Below are positions 48,948 to 57,410 of a DNA stretch of 64,000 nucleotides, one piece after another. Numbering within the stretch: position 1 is the first letter of the stretch; each line of letters begins with the position of its first letter. Location: the NCBI RefSeq assembly GCF_020151015.1, contig NZ_CP083746.1, forward strand, positions 569,001-633,000, in the 5' to 3' direction. Position numbers and translations under genes: made by a program. The notes below the pieces were generated by a model that was not told the origin of the DNA, did no database searches, and saw nothing but the letters and a program-made list of their open reading frames with translations. The stretch comes from Pseudomonas sp. p1(2021b). Its GTDB lineage: Bacteria > Pseudomonadota > Gammaproteobacteria > Pseudomonadales > Pseudomonadaceae.

Positions 48948-50267
48948 ATGGAGCTTAAGGACAAGGGGCAGTGGCGTACTTTCCTGGTCTCAGCCATGGA
49001 CAGCCCACCGACGGTTACGCTTGCCCGGGCTATCAGGCCGGTAAGCACTGACGAATACCGGCAGGCATTGCAGAGCTTGGCGCCCGCAATCACTGAGAAG
49101 CAGCGTCGCATGCTCATCGGGCATGCCCAGGCTCCGGGCCACGCAATCACCATGTCCGAACTCGCTGCTTTGGTGGGGTTCCCGGGTTACAGCGCTGCAA
49201 ATTTGCAATACGGCCTTTTGGCTGGAAAGTTGGCTGATGCCCTGAGCGTCCCGCGTCCGAGCTTTCTGGTGTACGTCCTTGCCAGTTTTGATGACGATCC
49301 AGGTACGTCTCATAGCCGAGCTCATATGTACCCCGAGCTCGTCGAGGCGCTGCAGCAACTGGGGTGGGCCGAGAGTGAGTCCGCGAATCGGGACGAGGGT
49401 TCGACCACAGATGCGGGCAGTGACTCGCTGACAATTCAGCAACTGATGATGACGCTAGAGCGCCAGGGGTTCACTCGGCCCGTGCAATCAGGCCTGAAAG
49501 TGCTACGTATGGAACATCCGTTGCTGCCTCAGCCGTTATTCGTCAAACAAAGCACCAGCGCTCAAGCTCGGCCAAAGACACCGTTGGTATTGCATCCGGA
49601 TTACGAAAGCCAGCTACCTGAGCTGCTAGCCATCAGCGGTGTTGAGCGCAGCGATGGGCGTTACTACCACAACAGCAACCTGCGCGGCTTTCCCAAGCGC
49701 CGCAATGGTGGGGCGACTGATATCGCCTACGGCTTGGATCTTGGCTTTCGGCACGTCGCCGCCCTGGAGCAGTTGTTGGTGCATCTTCTGGGTAAGGCGT
49801 CAGATACTGCGACTCAGGAGCCCAGCCATACCAACGTGCTCTTGCCGAATGACTTTGGCTTGCAAGACCAGGCAGTAACCGACACCGAGCGTGACGCCCT
49901 GATCAAGGCCCGCATTGGTCAGAGTGGTTATCGCGATGATCTGTTGGCCTACTGGGGTGGCTGTGCGGTGACCGATTGCAGCGTACCGGAGCTGCTGCGC
50001 GCCTCGCATATCAAACCCTGGCGCGCTGCCAGCCCGACCGAGCGGCTCGATCCATTCAACGGCCTGCTGCTCACACCCAACCTCGATCTTGCCTTCGACC
50101 AGGGTCTGATCAGTTTCGACGACCAGGGGCAGATTCTGATAGGTGAGGATCTCGACCCCGACAGCGCCCGTGCGCTCAACATCACCCCGCATCTTCGCCT
50201 GCGCCAGATCGAGCCGCGTCACCGTGGCTACCTGGCCTGGCATCGTGAACACCTGTTTAGGAAGTAA
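48948..50267 (+). CDS. HNH endonuclease inserted between hsdR and hsdM
   Basis: 439-residue protein. A possible winged-helix-like segment (MLIGHAQAPGHAITMSELAALVGFPGYSAANLQYG, about 65-100) is followed by a middle domain of unknown fold (GVERSDGRYYHNSNLRGFPKRRNGG). The C-terminal HNH_2 nuclease shows CAVTDCSVPELLRASHIKPW and DPFNGLLLTPNLDLAFDQGLISF. Such proteins act as restriction nucleases, some on modified DNA; the target is unknown. It starts 38 bases after hsdR and stops 2 bases before hsdM, so it is part of the same operon, an unusual place. Confidence 0.85.
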   Translation: MELKDKGQWRTFLVSAMDSPPTVTLARAIRPVSTDEYRQALQSLAPAITEKQRRMLIGHAQAPGHAITMSELAALVGFPGYSAANLQYGLLAGKLADALSVPRPSFLVYVLASFDDDPGTSHSRAHMYPELVEALQQLGWAESESANRDEGSTTDAGSDSLTIQQLMMTLERQGFTRPVQSGLKVLRMEHPLLPQPLFVKQSTSAQARPKTPLVLHPDYESQLPELLAISGVERSDGRYYHNSNLRGFPKRRNGGATDIAYGLDLGFRHVAALEQLLVHLLGKASDTATQEPSHTNVLLPNDFGLQDQAVTDTERDALIKARIGQSGYRDDLLAYWGGCAVTDCSVPELLRASHIKPWRAASPTERLDPFNGLLLTPNLDLAFDQGLISFDDQGQILIGEDLDPDSARALNITPHLRLRQIEPRHRGYLAWHREHLFRK

Positions 50268-50269
50268 GC

Positions 50270-51739
50270 ATGTCCATCAGCAGCACCATCAAATCCATCC
50301 AGGACATCATGCGCAAGGACGTCGGCGTCGACGGCGACGCCCAGCGCATCGGCCAGCTCGTGTGGATGTTGTTCCTCAAGATATTCGATGACCGCGAGCA
50401 GGAGTGGGAACTGCTGGATGACGCCTATCGCTCGCCGATTCCAGAAAGCTGCCGCTGGCGCACCTGGGCTGCCGACCCGGAAGGCATTACTGGTGACGAG
50501 CTTAAGAGCTTTATCGACAACAACCTGTTCCCGCAACTGCAGAACCTTCACGAATACAGCACCACTCCAGCCGCCTACGTGGTGCGTGGCGTATTCGAGG
50601 ATGCCTACAACTACATGAAATCCGGCCAGCTTATCCGCCAGGTGATCAACAAGATCCAGGAGGGCGTGGACTTCAACAAGGCGCAAGAGCGTCATGCCTT
50701 CGGCGACATGTACGAGCAGTTGCTGCGCGACCTGCAGAATGCCGGCAACGCCGGTGAGTTCTACACGCCGCGCCCGGTCACCGAATTTATGGTGCGCATG
50801 GTCGATCCCAAGCTGGACGAGAAGGTCATGGACCCGGCCTGCGGCACTGGCGGCTTCCTTACCTGCACCATCGAGCACAAGCGCCAGCGCTACGTGAATA
50901 CCGCCGAGGACGAGCGCGTGCTGCAAGCCAGCATCTTCGGCGTGGAGAAAAAGCCGCTGCCGCACCTGCTGGCCACCACCAACATGATCCTGCACGGCAT
51001 CGAGGTGCCCAGCCAGATCAGGCACGACAACACCCTGAGCCGCCCGCTGATTAGCTGGGGGCCGGGCGAGCGGGTCGACTGTATCGTCGCCAACCCGCCG
51101 TTCGGTGGGATGGAAGAAGATGGCATCGAAACCAACTTCCCCGCCGCCTTCCGCACCCGCGAGACCGCCGACCTGTTCCTAGTGCTGATCATGCACCTGC
51201 TCAAGGACGGCGGCCGCGCCGCCGTGGTGTTGCCGGACGGCTTCCTGTTCGGCGAAGGCATCAAGAGCCGGATCAAGGAAAAGCTGCTCACCGAGTGCAA
51301 CCTGCACACCATCGTTCGCCTGCCCAACGGCGTGTTCAACCCCTACACCGGCATCAAGACCAACCTGCTGTTCTTCACCAAGGGCACGCCGACCAAGGAT
51401 GTGTGGTTCTACGAGCACCAGTACCCGGCCGGTTACAAGAGCTACTCCAAGACCAAGCCCATGCGCATTGAGGAGTTCGCCGTCGAGGAAGCCTGGTGGG
51501 GCCGCGAGGCCGATGGCTTTGCCGCGCGGGTGGAAAGCGAGTTCGGCTGGAAAGTCAGCCTGGATGAGCTCAAGGCGCGCAACTGGAACCTGGACTGCAA
51601 AAACCCGCATGTGGGCGAGCAGATCAGCCATGATCCGGACGAGCTGCTGCGCGATTACGCCAAGCTGCAAGGCGAGATTGGCGAGCTGCGCGACCAGCTC
51701 AAGGCCGTGCTGGCCGAAGCACTGGAGCGCCAGGTATGA
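50270..51739 (+). CDS. hsdM: Type I modification methyltransferase
   Basis: 489-residue N6-adenine methyltransferase. The HsdM N-terminal helical domain (to about 155) is followed by the SAM motif MDPACGTGGFL and the catalytic motif IV as NPPFGG. AGGAAG precedes the start. Its last bases overlap the hsdS start (ATGA). With hsdS it forms the M2S methylase that protects host DNA and the R2M2S restriction complex. Confidence 0.95.
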   Translation: MSISSTIKSIQDIMRKDVGVDGDAQRIGQLVWMLFLKIFDDREQEWELLDDAYRSPIPESCRWRTWAADPEGITGDELKSFIDNNLFPQLQNLHEYSTTPAAYVVRGVFEDAYNYMKSGQLIRQVINKIQEGVDFNKAQERHAFGDMYEQLLRDLQNAGNAGEFYTPRPVTEFMVRMVDPKLDEKVMDPACGTGGFLTCTIEHKRQRYVNTAEDERVLQASIFGVEKKPLPHLLATTNMILHGIEVPSQIRHDNTLSRPLISWGPGERVDCIVANPPFGGMEEDGIETNFPAAFRTRETADLFLVLIMHLLKDGGRAAVVLPDGFLFGEGIKSRIKEKLLTECNLHTIVRLPNGVFNPYTGIKTNLLFFTKGTPTKDVWFYEHQYPAGYKSYSKTKPMRIEEFAVEEAWWGREADGFAARVESEFGWKVSLDELKARNWNLDCKNPHVGEQISHDPDELLRDYAKLQGEIGELRDQLKAVLAEALERQV

Positions 51740-53373
51740 CGGCGTTGCTCACCGACAACCTGCCGCTGCTGGCCGGTGCGCCCAATGGTATTAAAAAGCT
51801 GCGTGAGCTGATTCTGGAGCTGGCGGTGCGCGGCAAGCTGGTGCCGCAAGATCCGAATGATGAACCGGCCAGTGAATTGCTGAAGCGGATTGCCGAGCAA
51901 AAGGCGCGACTGGTGGAAAAGGGTGAGATCAAAAAGCAGAAGCCGATGGCAGCGATTGCTGAGGAAGAAAAGCCATACGATCTGCCAGATAGCTGGGCGT
52001 GGGTAAGGCTTCCAGAAATCTATTACTCGGTCTCGGTCAGTGGGAATAAATTGCTGTCCTCTCAGATTAGTGAAGAAGGAATTTTTCCTGTCGTCGACCA
52101 AGGGAAAAAGTTTGTTTCTGGCTTCACAGACGACGAATCTCTATTGATTCGCCTCCCTGGCCCAGTTGTTGTGTTTGGTGATCACACGACGGAACGGAAA
52201 TACGTCGACTTTGATTTTGTCGCTGGGGCTGATGGCGTCAAGATTCTCAGGCCAGTTCTGCTAGATGAGAAGTTCTTCTGGTGGCATCTAGTTGGTTTAA
52301 AGCTAGAAGGCAGAGGATACGCACGGCACTTCAAAGTTTTGAATGATGCTTTCTTTGCGTTACCTCCCAAGGGCGAGCAGTCGCGCATCGTCGCCAAAGT
52401 CGATGAGCTGATGGCTCTGTGCGACCGGCTGGAAGCCCGGCAGGCCGATGCCGACAGCGCCCACGCCCAACTGGTGCAGGCGCTGCTGGATAGCCTGACC
52501 CAGGCGCGCGATGCCGAGGACTTTGCGCAAAGCTGGCAGCGCCTAGCCGAACACTTCCAAACCCTGTTTACCACCGAATCCAGCATCGACGCCCTCAAGC
52601 AAACCCTGCTGCAACTGGCCGTGATGGGCAAACTGGTGCCGCAAGATCCTAGCGATGAGCCAGCCAGTGAGTTGCTTAGCCGTATTGCTGAGGAAAAAGC
52701 GCGACTAGTAACTGAAGGCAAGCTCAAGAAGCAGAAGCTTTTGGATGAGATAGATGAGAAGGAGCAAACATTCAATTTGCCTGATGATTGGGAGTGGGTT
52801 CGCCTTGGCAGCCTGAGCCAAGTTAAAGGCGGTAAACGTTTACCTGCTGGAGCAACGTTTTCATCTTCTAGAACTCCGCATGTGTACATCCAGGTCACCA
52901 ATATGAAGGGCGGCACTATTATTGATGAAAACCTTAAATATATTGATGAGGTGACCCAGGCTGCCATCAAGCAATACACCATCTCAAAGGATGACATCTA
53001 CATAACTATTGCAGGCACCATTGGTGAGGTTGGCACTGTTCCTGAGCGCTTTGACAAGATGAACCTTACTGAAAACGCAGCAAAGATAGTATTCCAGAGG
53101 ATCAATAAATACTGGTTGCAGCGCGCATTAAGTAGTCAGTTTGCTCAACGCCAATTCTCAGATAACACAAACCAGTTAGCTCAGCCCAAGCTAGCGCTTC
53201 ATCGGATCGCTGATGCAGTTCTCGCGTTGCCACCTCTCGAGGAACAACACCGCATCGTCGCGAAAGTCGATCAGCTAATGTCGCTGTGCGACCAACTCAA
53301 AGCCCGCCTTAACCAGGCCCGCCAGGTGCATGAGCAGCTAGCCAATGCCCTGGTTGAGCAGGCCATGGCCTAG
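51736..53373 (+). CDS. hsdS: Type I specificity subunit
   Basis: 545-residue protein with two target-recognition domains (TRD1 about residues 85-210, TRD2 about 335-500) and repeated conserved regions: LVPQDPNDEPASELLKRIAE and LVPQDPSDEPASELLSRIAE before them, and the coiled repeats with RIVAKVDELMALCDRLEAR and RIVAKVDQLMSLCDQLKAR after them. The tandem layout gives a bipartite target site that cannot be predicted by eye. The TRD coding regions (about 51990-52365 and 52740-53235) are visibly more A+T-rich than the flanks, a sign of exchange of the recognition domains. Confidence 0.94.
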   Translation: MTALLTDNLPLLAGAPNGIKKLRELILELAVRGKLVPQDPNDEPASELLKRIAEQKARLVEKGEIKKQKPMAAIAEEEKPYDLPDSWAWVRLPEIYYSVSVSGNKLLSSQISEEGIFPVVDQGKKFVSGFTDDESLLIRLPGPVVVFGDHTTERKYVDFDFVAGADGVKILRPVLLDEKFFWWHLVGLKLEGRGYARHFKVLNDAFFALPPKGEQSRIVAKVDELMALCDRLEARQADADSAHAQLVQALLDSLTQARDAEDFAQSWQRLAEHFQTLFTTESSIDALKQTLLQLAVMGKLVPQDPSDEPASELLSRIAEEKARLVTEGKLKKQKLLDEIDEKEQTFNLPDDWEWVRLGSLSQVKGGKRLPAGATFSSSRTPHVYIQVTNMKGGTIIDENLKYIDEVTQAAIKQYTISKDDIYITIAGTIGEVGTVPERFDKMNLTENAAKIVFQRINKYWLQRALSSQFAQRQFSDNTNQLAQPKLALHRIADAVLALPPLEEQHRIVAKVDQLMSLCDQLKARLNQARQVHEQLANALVEQAMA

Positions 53374-53390
53374 GCAACAGGAGTGCAGGG

Positions 53391-54467
53391 ATGCCCATTC
53401 GCACCCAGATCTGGACCGTCGGCGCGCAGCCCGCGCCGCTGAAAAATGCCGTGTTGGCCAGCGAGCAGTTTCTTGAAGAAATGATCGTCAGTGCCCCGGC
53501 GCTGCTCTCCGAGGACTGGCTGCTGATCGGCCGCCAGGAAAGCACCGGCCAGGGCGGGCGTATCGACCTGCTGGCGCTGGCGCCGGATGCCTCATTGGTG
53601 CTGATCGAACTCAAGCGCGAGCGCACCCCGCGCGAGGTGGTGGCGCAGGCGCTGGACTATGCGGTGTGGGTCGAGCGCTTGCAGGCCAACGAGATCGAGG
53701 CCATCTATCAGCGCTTCAAGCCGCAGGGCGATCTTGCCGCCGACTTCCAGACTCGTTTCGGCACGCCGCTGGAGGCCGAGGCGCTGAACCAGAGCCATCA
53801 GATCGTTATCGTCGCCGCCGAGCTGGATGCCAGCAGCGAGCGCATCGTCGGCTACCTGAGCGAGCGCGATATCGCCATCAACGTGCTGTGCTTTCAGGTG
53901 TTTCAGTTGAGCGAGCAGCAACTGATCAGCCGCGCCTGGCTGCTCGACCCAACCGAGGCGCCGCAGGCCAGCAGCGCCAGTAAGCCCGGCATGCCGGCCG
54001 AACCCTGGAATGGTGAGTTCTATGGCTCCTTTGGCCACAGCAGCACGCGCGACTGGGCCGAGGCGCGGCATTTCGGTTTCATCTGCGGCGGTGGCGGCAG
54101 TTGGTACAGCAACAGCCTGAAGATGCTCGCTCCCGGCGACCGTGTATGGGTCAACGTGCCCGGCGCCGGTTACGTGGGCGTGGCCAAGGTCACCGGCCAC
54201 GCTACCCCGGCCAGGGACTTCTGCCTGCTGCACAACGGCGAGGAACGCCCGGCGTTGGACGTGCTGCAGGCGGACTACCACCGCGAGTTCGTCGACGACC
54301 CCGAGCGCTGCGAATACTTCGTGCCGGTGCAGTGGCTGCACAGCCTGCCGCTGAACGAGGCAGTAAAGGAGGTCGGCCTGTTCGGCAACCAGAACACCAT
54401 CTGCCGCCCGACCACGCCGAAATGGCGGTGGACGGTGGAGCGCTTGAAGGAGCGCTTCGCGCTCTGA
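53391..54467 (+). CDS. NucS-like nuclease with PUA-like C-terminus
   Basis: 358-residue protein. The N-terminal part (to about 180) is a DUF91/NucS-type PD-(D/E)XK nuclease: Asp59 (GGRIDLLALAP), Glu73 and Lys75 (LVLIELKRER). The C-terminal part (about 205-355) has RHFGFICGGGGSWYSNSLKM, LAPGDRVWVNVPGAGYVGVAKV and CEYFVPVQWL, a beta-barrel pattern like PUA/EVE domains, which can read modified bases. It starts 17 bases after hsdS (AGGAG site) and 52 bases before zorA. A role in restriction of modified phage DNA is inference. Confidence 0.8.
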   Translation: MPIRTQIWTVGAQPAPLKNAVLASEQFLEEMIVSAPALLSEDWLLIGRQESTGQGGRIDLLALAPDASLVLIELKRERTPREVVAQALDYAVWVERLQANEIEAIYQRFKPQGDLAADFQTRFGTPLEAEALNQSHQIVIVAAELDASSERIVGYLSERDIAINVLCFQVFQLSEQQLISRAWLLDPTEAPQASSASKPGMPAEPWNGEFYGSFGHSSTRDWAEARHFGFICGGGGSWYSNSLKMLAPGDRVWVNVPGAGYVGVAKVTGHATPARDFCLLHNGEERPALDVLQADYHREFVDDPERCEYFVPVQWLHSLPLNEAVKEVGLFGNQNTICRPTTPKWRWTVERLKERFAL

Positions 54468-54519
54468 ACGCTTTGTTGAGATTTATCCCGTAACCGATGC
54501 AGTGATTGGAAGCTTTGCC

Positions 54520-56646
54520 ATGATGGATCTGCTGAAACACCTGATCCCCGACTTCGCCCACATGTTCAGTGCCAATCCCAACGGCATCAGTGCCTGGTTT
54601 TGGTCTGCGACGGCACTGATTTTCGTCCTGTCGCTGTACTTTCTGTCTGTGCACTTTCGCCATTTTCGTACCCGGCTGCGTGCCCTGCGTTCTTTGCTTG
54701 AAGGGCAAAGCAAGGAAACCCTGGCGCTTAGCCGGCGCGAAACCATGCAAAAGGCGCAGGGTTTGGATGCGCCCAATGTCGGCATGCTGTGGCGTGAGTT
54801 CGACGAAAGCCTGGTGCTGTCGTCCGATCAGAAGCATCTGTTCAATACGCTGGATGCCGAGCATTTCTTCAATGCCCGAACCTTGGCTCCCGGCCTGACA
54901 GCCAGCCGCTTGCTGGCTGCTGCACCGAGCTTCCTGGTGGCCATTGGTGTGCTCGGAACATTCGTGGGCCTGACGGTGGGGCTGGAAGGATTGGTCGGCA
55001 CCTCGGATGAGATCGAGTCGCTCAAGGGCGGTATCAACAAGCTGATTTCCGGTGCTGCCGTAGCTTTCATGACGTCGGTATGGGGGGTGTTCTTCAGCCT
55101 ATTACTGAACTTTGTCGAAAAGATGTTCGAGCGTTCAGCGCTGGGCCAGATCCAGCAGCTGCAGCACGACATCGATTTCCTCTATCCGCGTATTCCCGCC
55201 GAGCAGTCGCTGGTGCATATCGCCGAGTACGGCAAGGAGAGCAAGGAAGCGCTGCAGGAGCTGCACGAGCGTATTGGCGATCGTCTGCAGGAAACGCTCA
55301 ATGGCATGAGCGAAGCGATGCAGACGGCGCTGACCGATGCCCTGAACAACATAATGGCGCCAGCCATTCAGACCCTGGTCAGCACCACCAGCCAGCAGTC
55401 CACGCAGGTGCTGGAAAAGCTGGTGGGTAATTTCATGGACGGCATGACCTCTGTGGGCCGTGAGCAGGGCTTGCAGATGCAGCAGGCGGCGGCTGACGTG
55501 AACGCTGCCGTCAGTGGAATGAGTGAGCGCTTGAACCAACTGTTCAGCACCCTGAGTGAACAGCAGGGTCGACAGATGGAAGTGGCTCAGCAACAGAGTG
55601 CGGCCTTCGAGACGCAGCTGCAGCGCATCAGTGGTTCTGCCGAAGAGCGCCAGGCACAGATGGAGCAACGCTTTGCTGAGTTGATGTCGGGGCTGACGAA
55701 CCAGTTGCAGACCCAGTTGGGTACTGCCCAGCAGCGCGACGAGGAGCGCCAGGTGCTGTTCGAGCGCCTGCTTGGCCAGGCTAGCAGCAGCCAGATGGCG
55801 ATGTTGGAGCAATTTTCCAGCTCAACCCGCGAGCAGATGCAAGCGATGGCTGAGGCGGGCAACGAGCGCCACAGCATTCTGGAGAAGGTGTTCTCTCGTT
55901 TGATGATGAACCTCAACACCCAGCTCGATTCACAAATGGGCGCGGCAGAGCAGCGCGAGCAGGCACGCCAACAACGCTTTCAGGAGCAGCTCGATCAGGT
56001 GTCGACCCATCAACAGGAACTGCTCTCAGGTCTGGCCAGCGCTGTGCAGGCGACCCAGCAGCAAAGCCGCCTAATGGCGGATCAGCATCAACAGTTGCTG
56101 GGCCAGCTCAAGCAGGTATCGGAAGCGACTGCACAAAGCAGCAAACATCTGGACAGCAGTGCGAATCAGCTTGGGCTTCTATCCGCGAATCTGCGCCAGG
56201 CCGCCGATACCTTGGGGCAGCGACTGGAGGCCGTTACTCATGGTGTCGAGAAAGCCGGCCAGCAGAACGCCGAATTGGCAGCTCAGTTGCAAAGCCAGGC
56301 CGCTACCCTGGCGCAGTTGCAGGCCACGTTGCTTGAGGGGGCGCAGCGTTTCGAGCAAGCAGCAGGTGAGGCGCGTAATGGCTTTGGAGAGATGAAATCC
56401 GCTCAGCAGGAGTTTCTCTCTGGCGTACGCCACGAATTCACCGCGCTGGGTGAAAAGCTACGTGAGCAGGTCGAGGCGGTAGAGAAGCAAGCCGAGGAGT
56501 GGCTGCGCAGCTATGCCGGCGAAGTACGGATGCAGATCGATGACCGCATGAACAAGTGGAACGAGGTATCGCTCAGCTACGCCGACCAGATGCATCGAAC
56601 GGTGCAAGCCATGAGCAGCATTCTGGATGAGCTGGAGGCACGCTGA
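54520..56646 (+). CDS. zorA: Zorya membrane protein ZorA (MotA/ExbB-like)
   Basis: 708 residues from ATG at 54520 (MMDLLKHLIPDFAHMF); GGAAG precedes it. Membrane segments are at about 25-44, 137-155 (FLVAIGVLGTFVGLTVGL) and 177-197 (VAFMTSVWGVFFSLLLNF), the MotA/TolQ/ExbB core. The rest (about 205-708) is a long helical cytoplasmic tail rich in Gln and Glu, the feature by which ZorA is thought to signal phage entry to ZorC/ZorD. It overlaps zorB by 1 base (TGATG). Confidence 0.92.
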   Translation: MMDLLKHLIPDFAHMFSANPNGISAWFWSATALIFVLSLYFLSVHFRHFRTRLRALRSLLEGQSKETLALSRRETMQKAQGLDAPNVGMLWREFDESLVLSSDQKHLFNTLDAEHFFNARTLAPGLTASRLLAAAPSFLVAIGVLGTFVGLTVGLEGLVGTSDEIESLKGGINKLISGAAVAFMTSVWGVFFSLLLNFVEKMFERSALGQIQQLQHDIDFLYPRIPAEQSLVHIAEYGKESKEALQELHERIGDRLQETLNGMSEAMQTALTDALNNIMAPAIQTLVSTTSQQSTQVLEKLVGNFMDGMTSVGREQGLQMQQAAADVNAAVSGMSERLNQLFSTLSEQQGRQMEVAQQQSAAFETQLQRISGSAEERQAQMEQRFAELMSGLTNQLQTQLGTAQQRDEERQVLFERLLGQASSSQMAMLEQFSSSTREQMQAMAEAGNERHSILEKVFSRLMMNLNTQLDSQMGAAEQREQARQQRFQEQLDQVSTHQQELLSGLASAVQATQQQSRLMADQHQQLLGQLKQVSEATAQSSKHLDSSANQLGLLSANLRQAADTLGQRLEAVTHGVEKAGQQNAELAAQLQSQAATLAQLQATLLEGAQRFEQAAGEARNGFGEMKSAQQEFLSGVRHEFTALGEKLREQVEAVEKQAEEWLRSYAGEVRMQIDDRMNKWNEVSLSYADQMHRTVQAMSSILDELEAR

Positions 56647-57410
56647 TGCGCCTCGGTAAATCCAAGGAAGTGAGCGTCGACGAAGAGAACCCTTATTGGA
56701 TGTCCTTCTCGGACATCATGTCGGCGCTATTGGTGATCTTCATTCTGGCTTCGGTGATTCTGATCCTGCAGTTGATGGAAATTCAGCGTGAGCTGAAAGA
56801 GCGCCAGGTGCAGTTCGAGCAGGAACTGGTCGAGCTGAAAAAAGCAGAGCAGGTGCGCCGCACTATTCTTGATGAGGCCGTGGAGGCCCTGCGCGAGCGC
56901 GGCATCAAGGTCGAGGTGAGCGAGAACCATACGGTCCTGAGTATTCCCAACGATCTGCTGGGTTTCGACACCGGTGCCTATGACATACATGCCGCCTATC
57001 AGGCGCGTGCTCTGGAGATCGGCAAGGTCATCAATGAGGTGATCTCGCGAGAGGATCGAGTCGAGTTCCTCGATACGATCTTCATCGAGGGGCATACGGA
57101 CAATCGTCCGCTCCAGGGCTTTATGGGCAAAGGCAACTGGGGGCTCTCAACCTTCCGTGCCATTTCTCTCTGGCAGTTCTGGGGCAGCGCGCTGTCCGCC
57201 GATGAGCAACTGGCAAGGCTGAAGAATAAGGATGGCAAGCCACTGTTCTCGGTTAGCGGTTACGGCGAAACCCGCCCCGTTCTGGTCGACCAGCAGACTG
57301 AGGATGACTTCAAGCGCAACCGACGCATCGATATCCGCTTCACCATTCGTCGTCCCGACAGCGCTCAGTACGAGCAGGTGCGTGAGCGTCTGGAGGAGGT
57401 CAAGCCGTGA
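56646..57410 (+). CDS. zorB: Zorya membrane protein ZorB (MotB/OmpA-like)
   Basis: 254 residues: short cytoplasmic N-terminus, one membrane helix with the proton-channel Asp23 (WMSFSDIMSALLVIFILAS), and a periplasmic OmpA-like peptidoglycan-binding domain (FIEGHTDNRPL, NWGLSTFRAI, GETRPV, KRNRRIDIRF). With ZorA it makes a proton-driven rotary motor. Its stop overlaps the GTG of zorC (GTGA). Confidence 0.94.
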   Translation: MRLGKSKEVSVDEENPYWMSFSDIMSALLVIFILASVILILQLMEIQRELKERQVQFEQELVELKKAEQVRRTILDEAVEALRERGIKVEVSENHTVLSIPNDLLGFDTGAYDIHAAYQARALEIGKVINEVISREDRVEFLDTIFIEGHTDNRPLQGFMGKGNWGLSTFRAISLWQFWGSALSADEQLARLKNKDGKPLFSVSGYGETRPVLVDQQTEDDFKRNRRIDIRFTIRRPDSAQYEQVRERLEEVKP

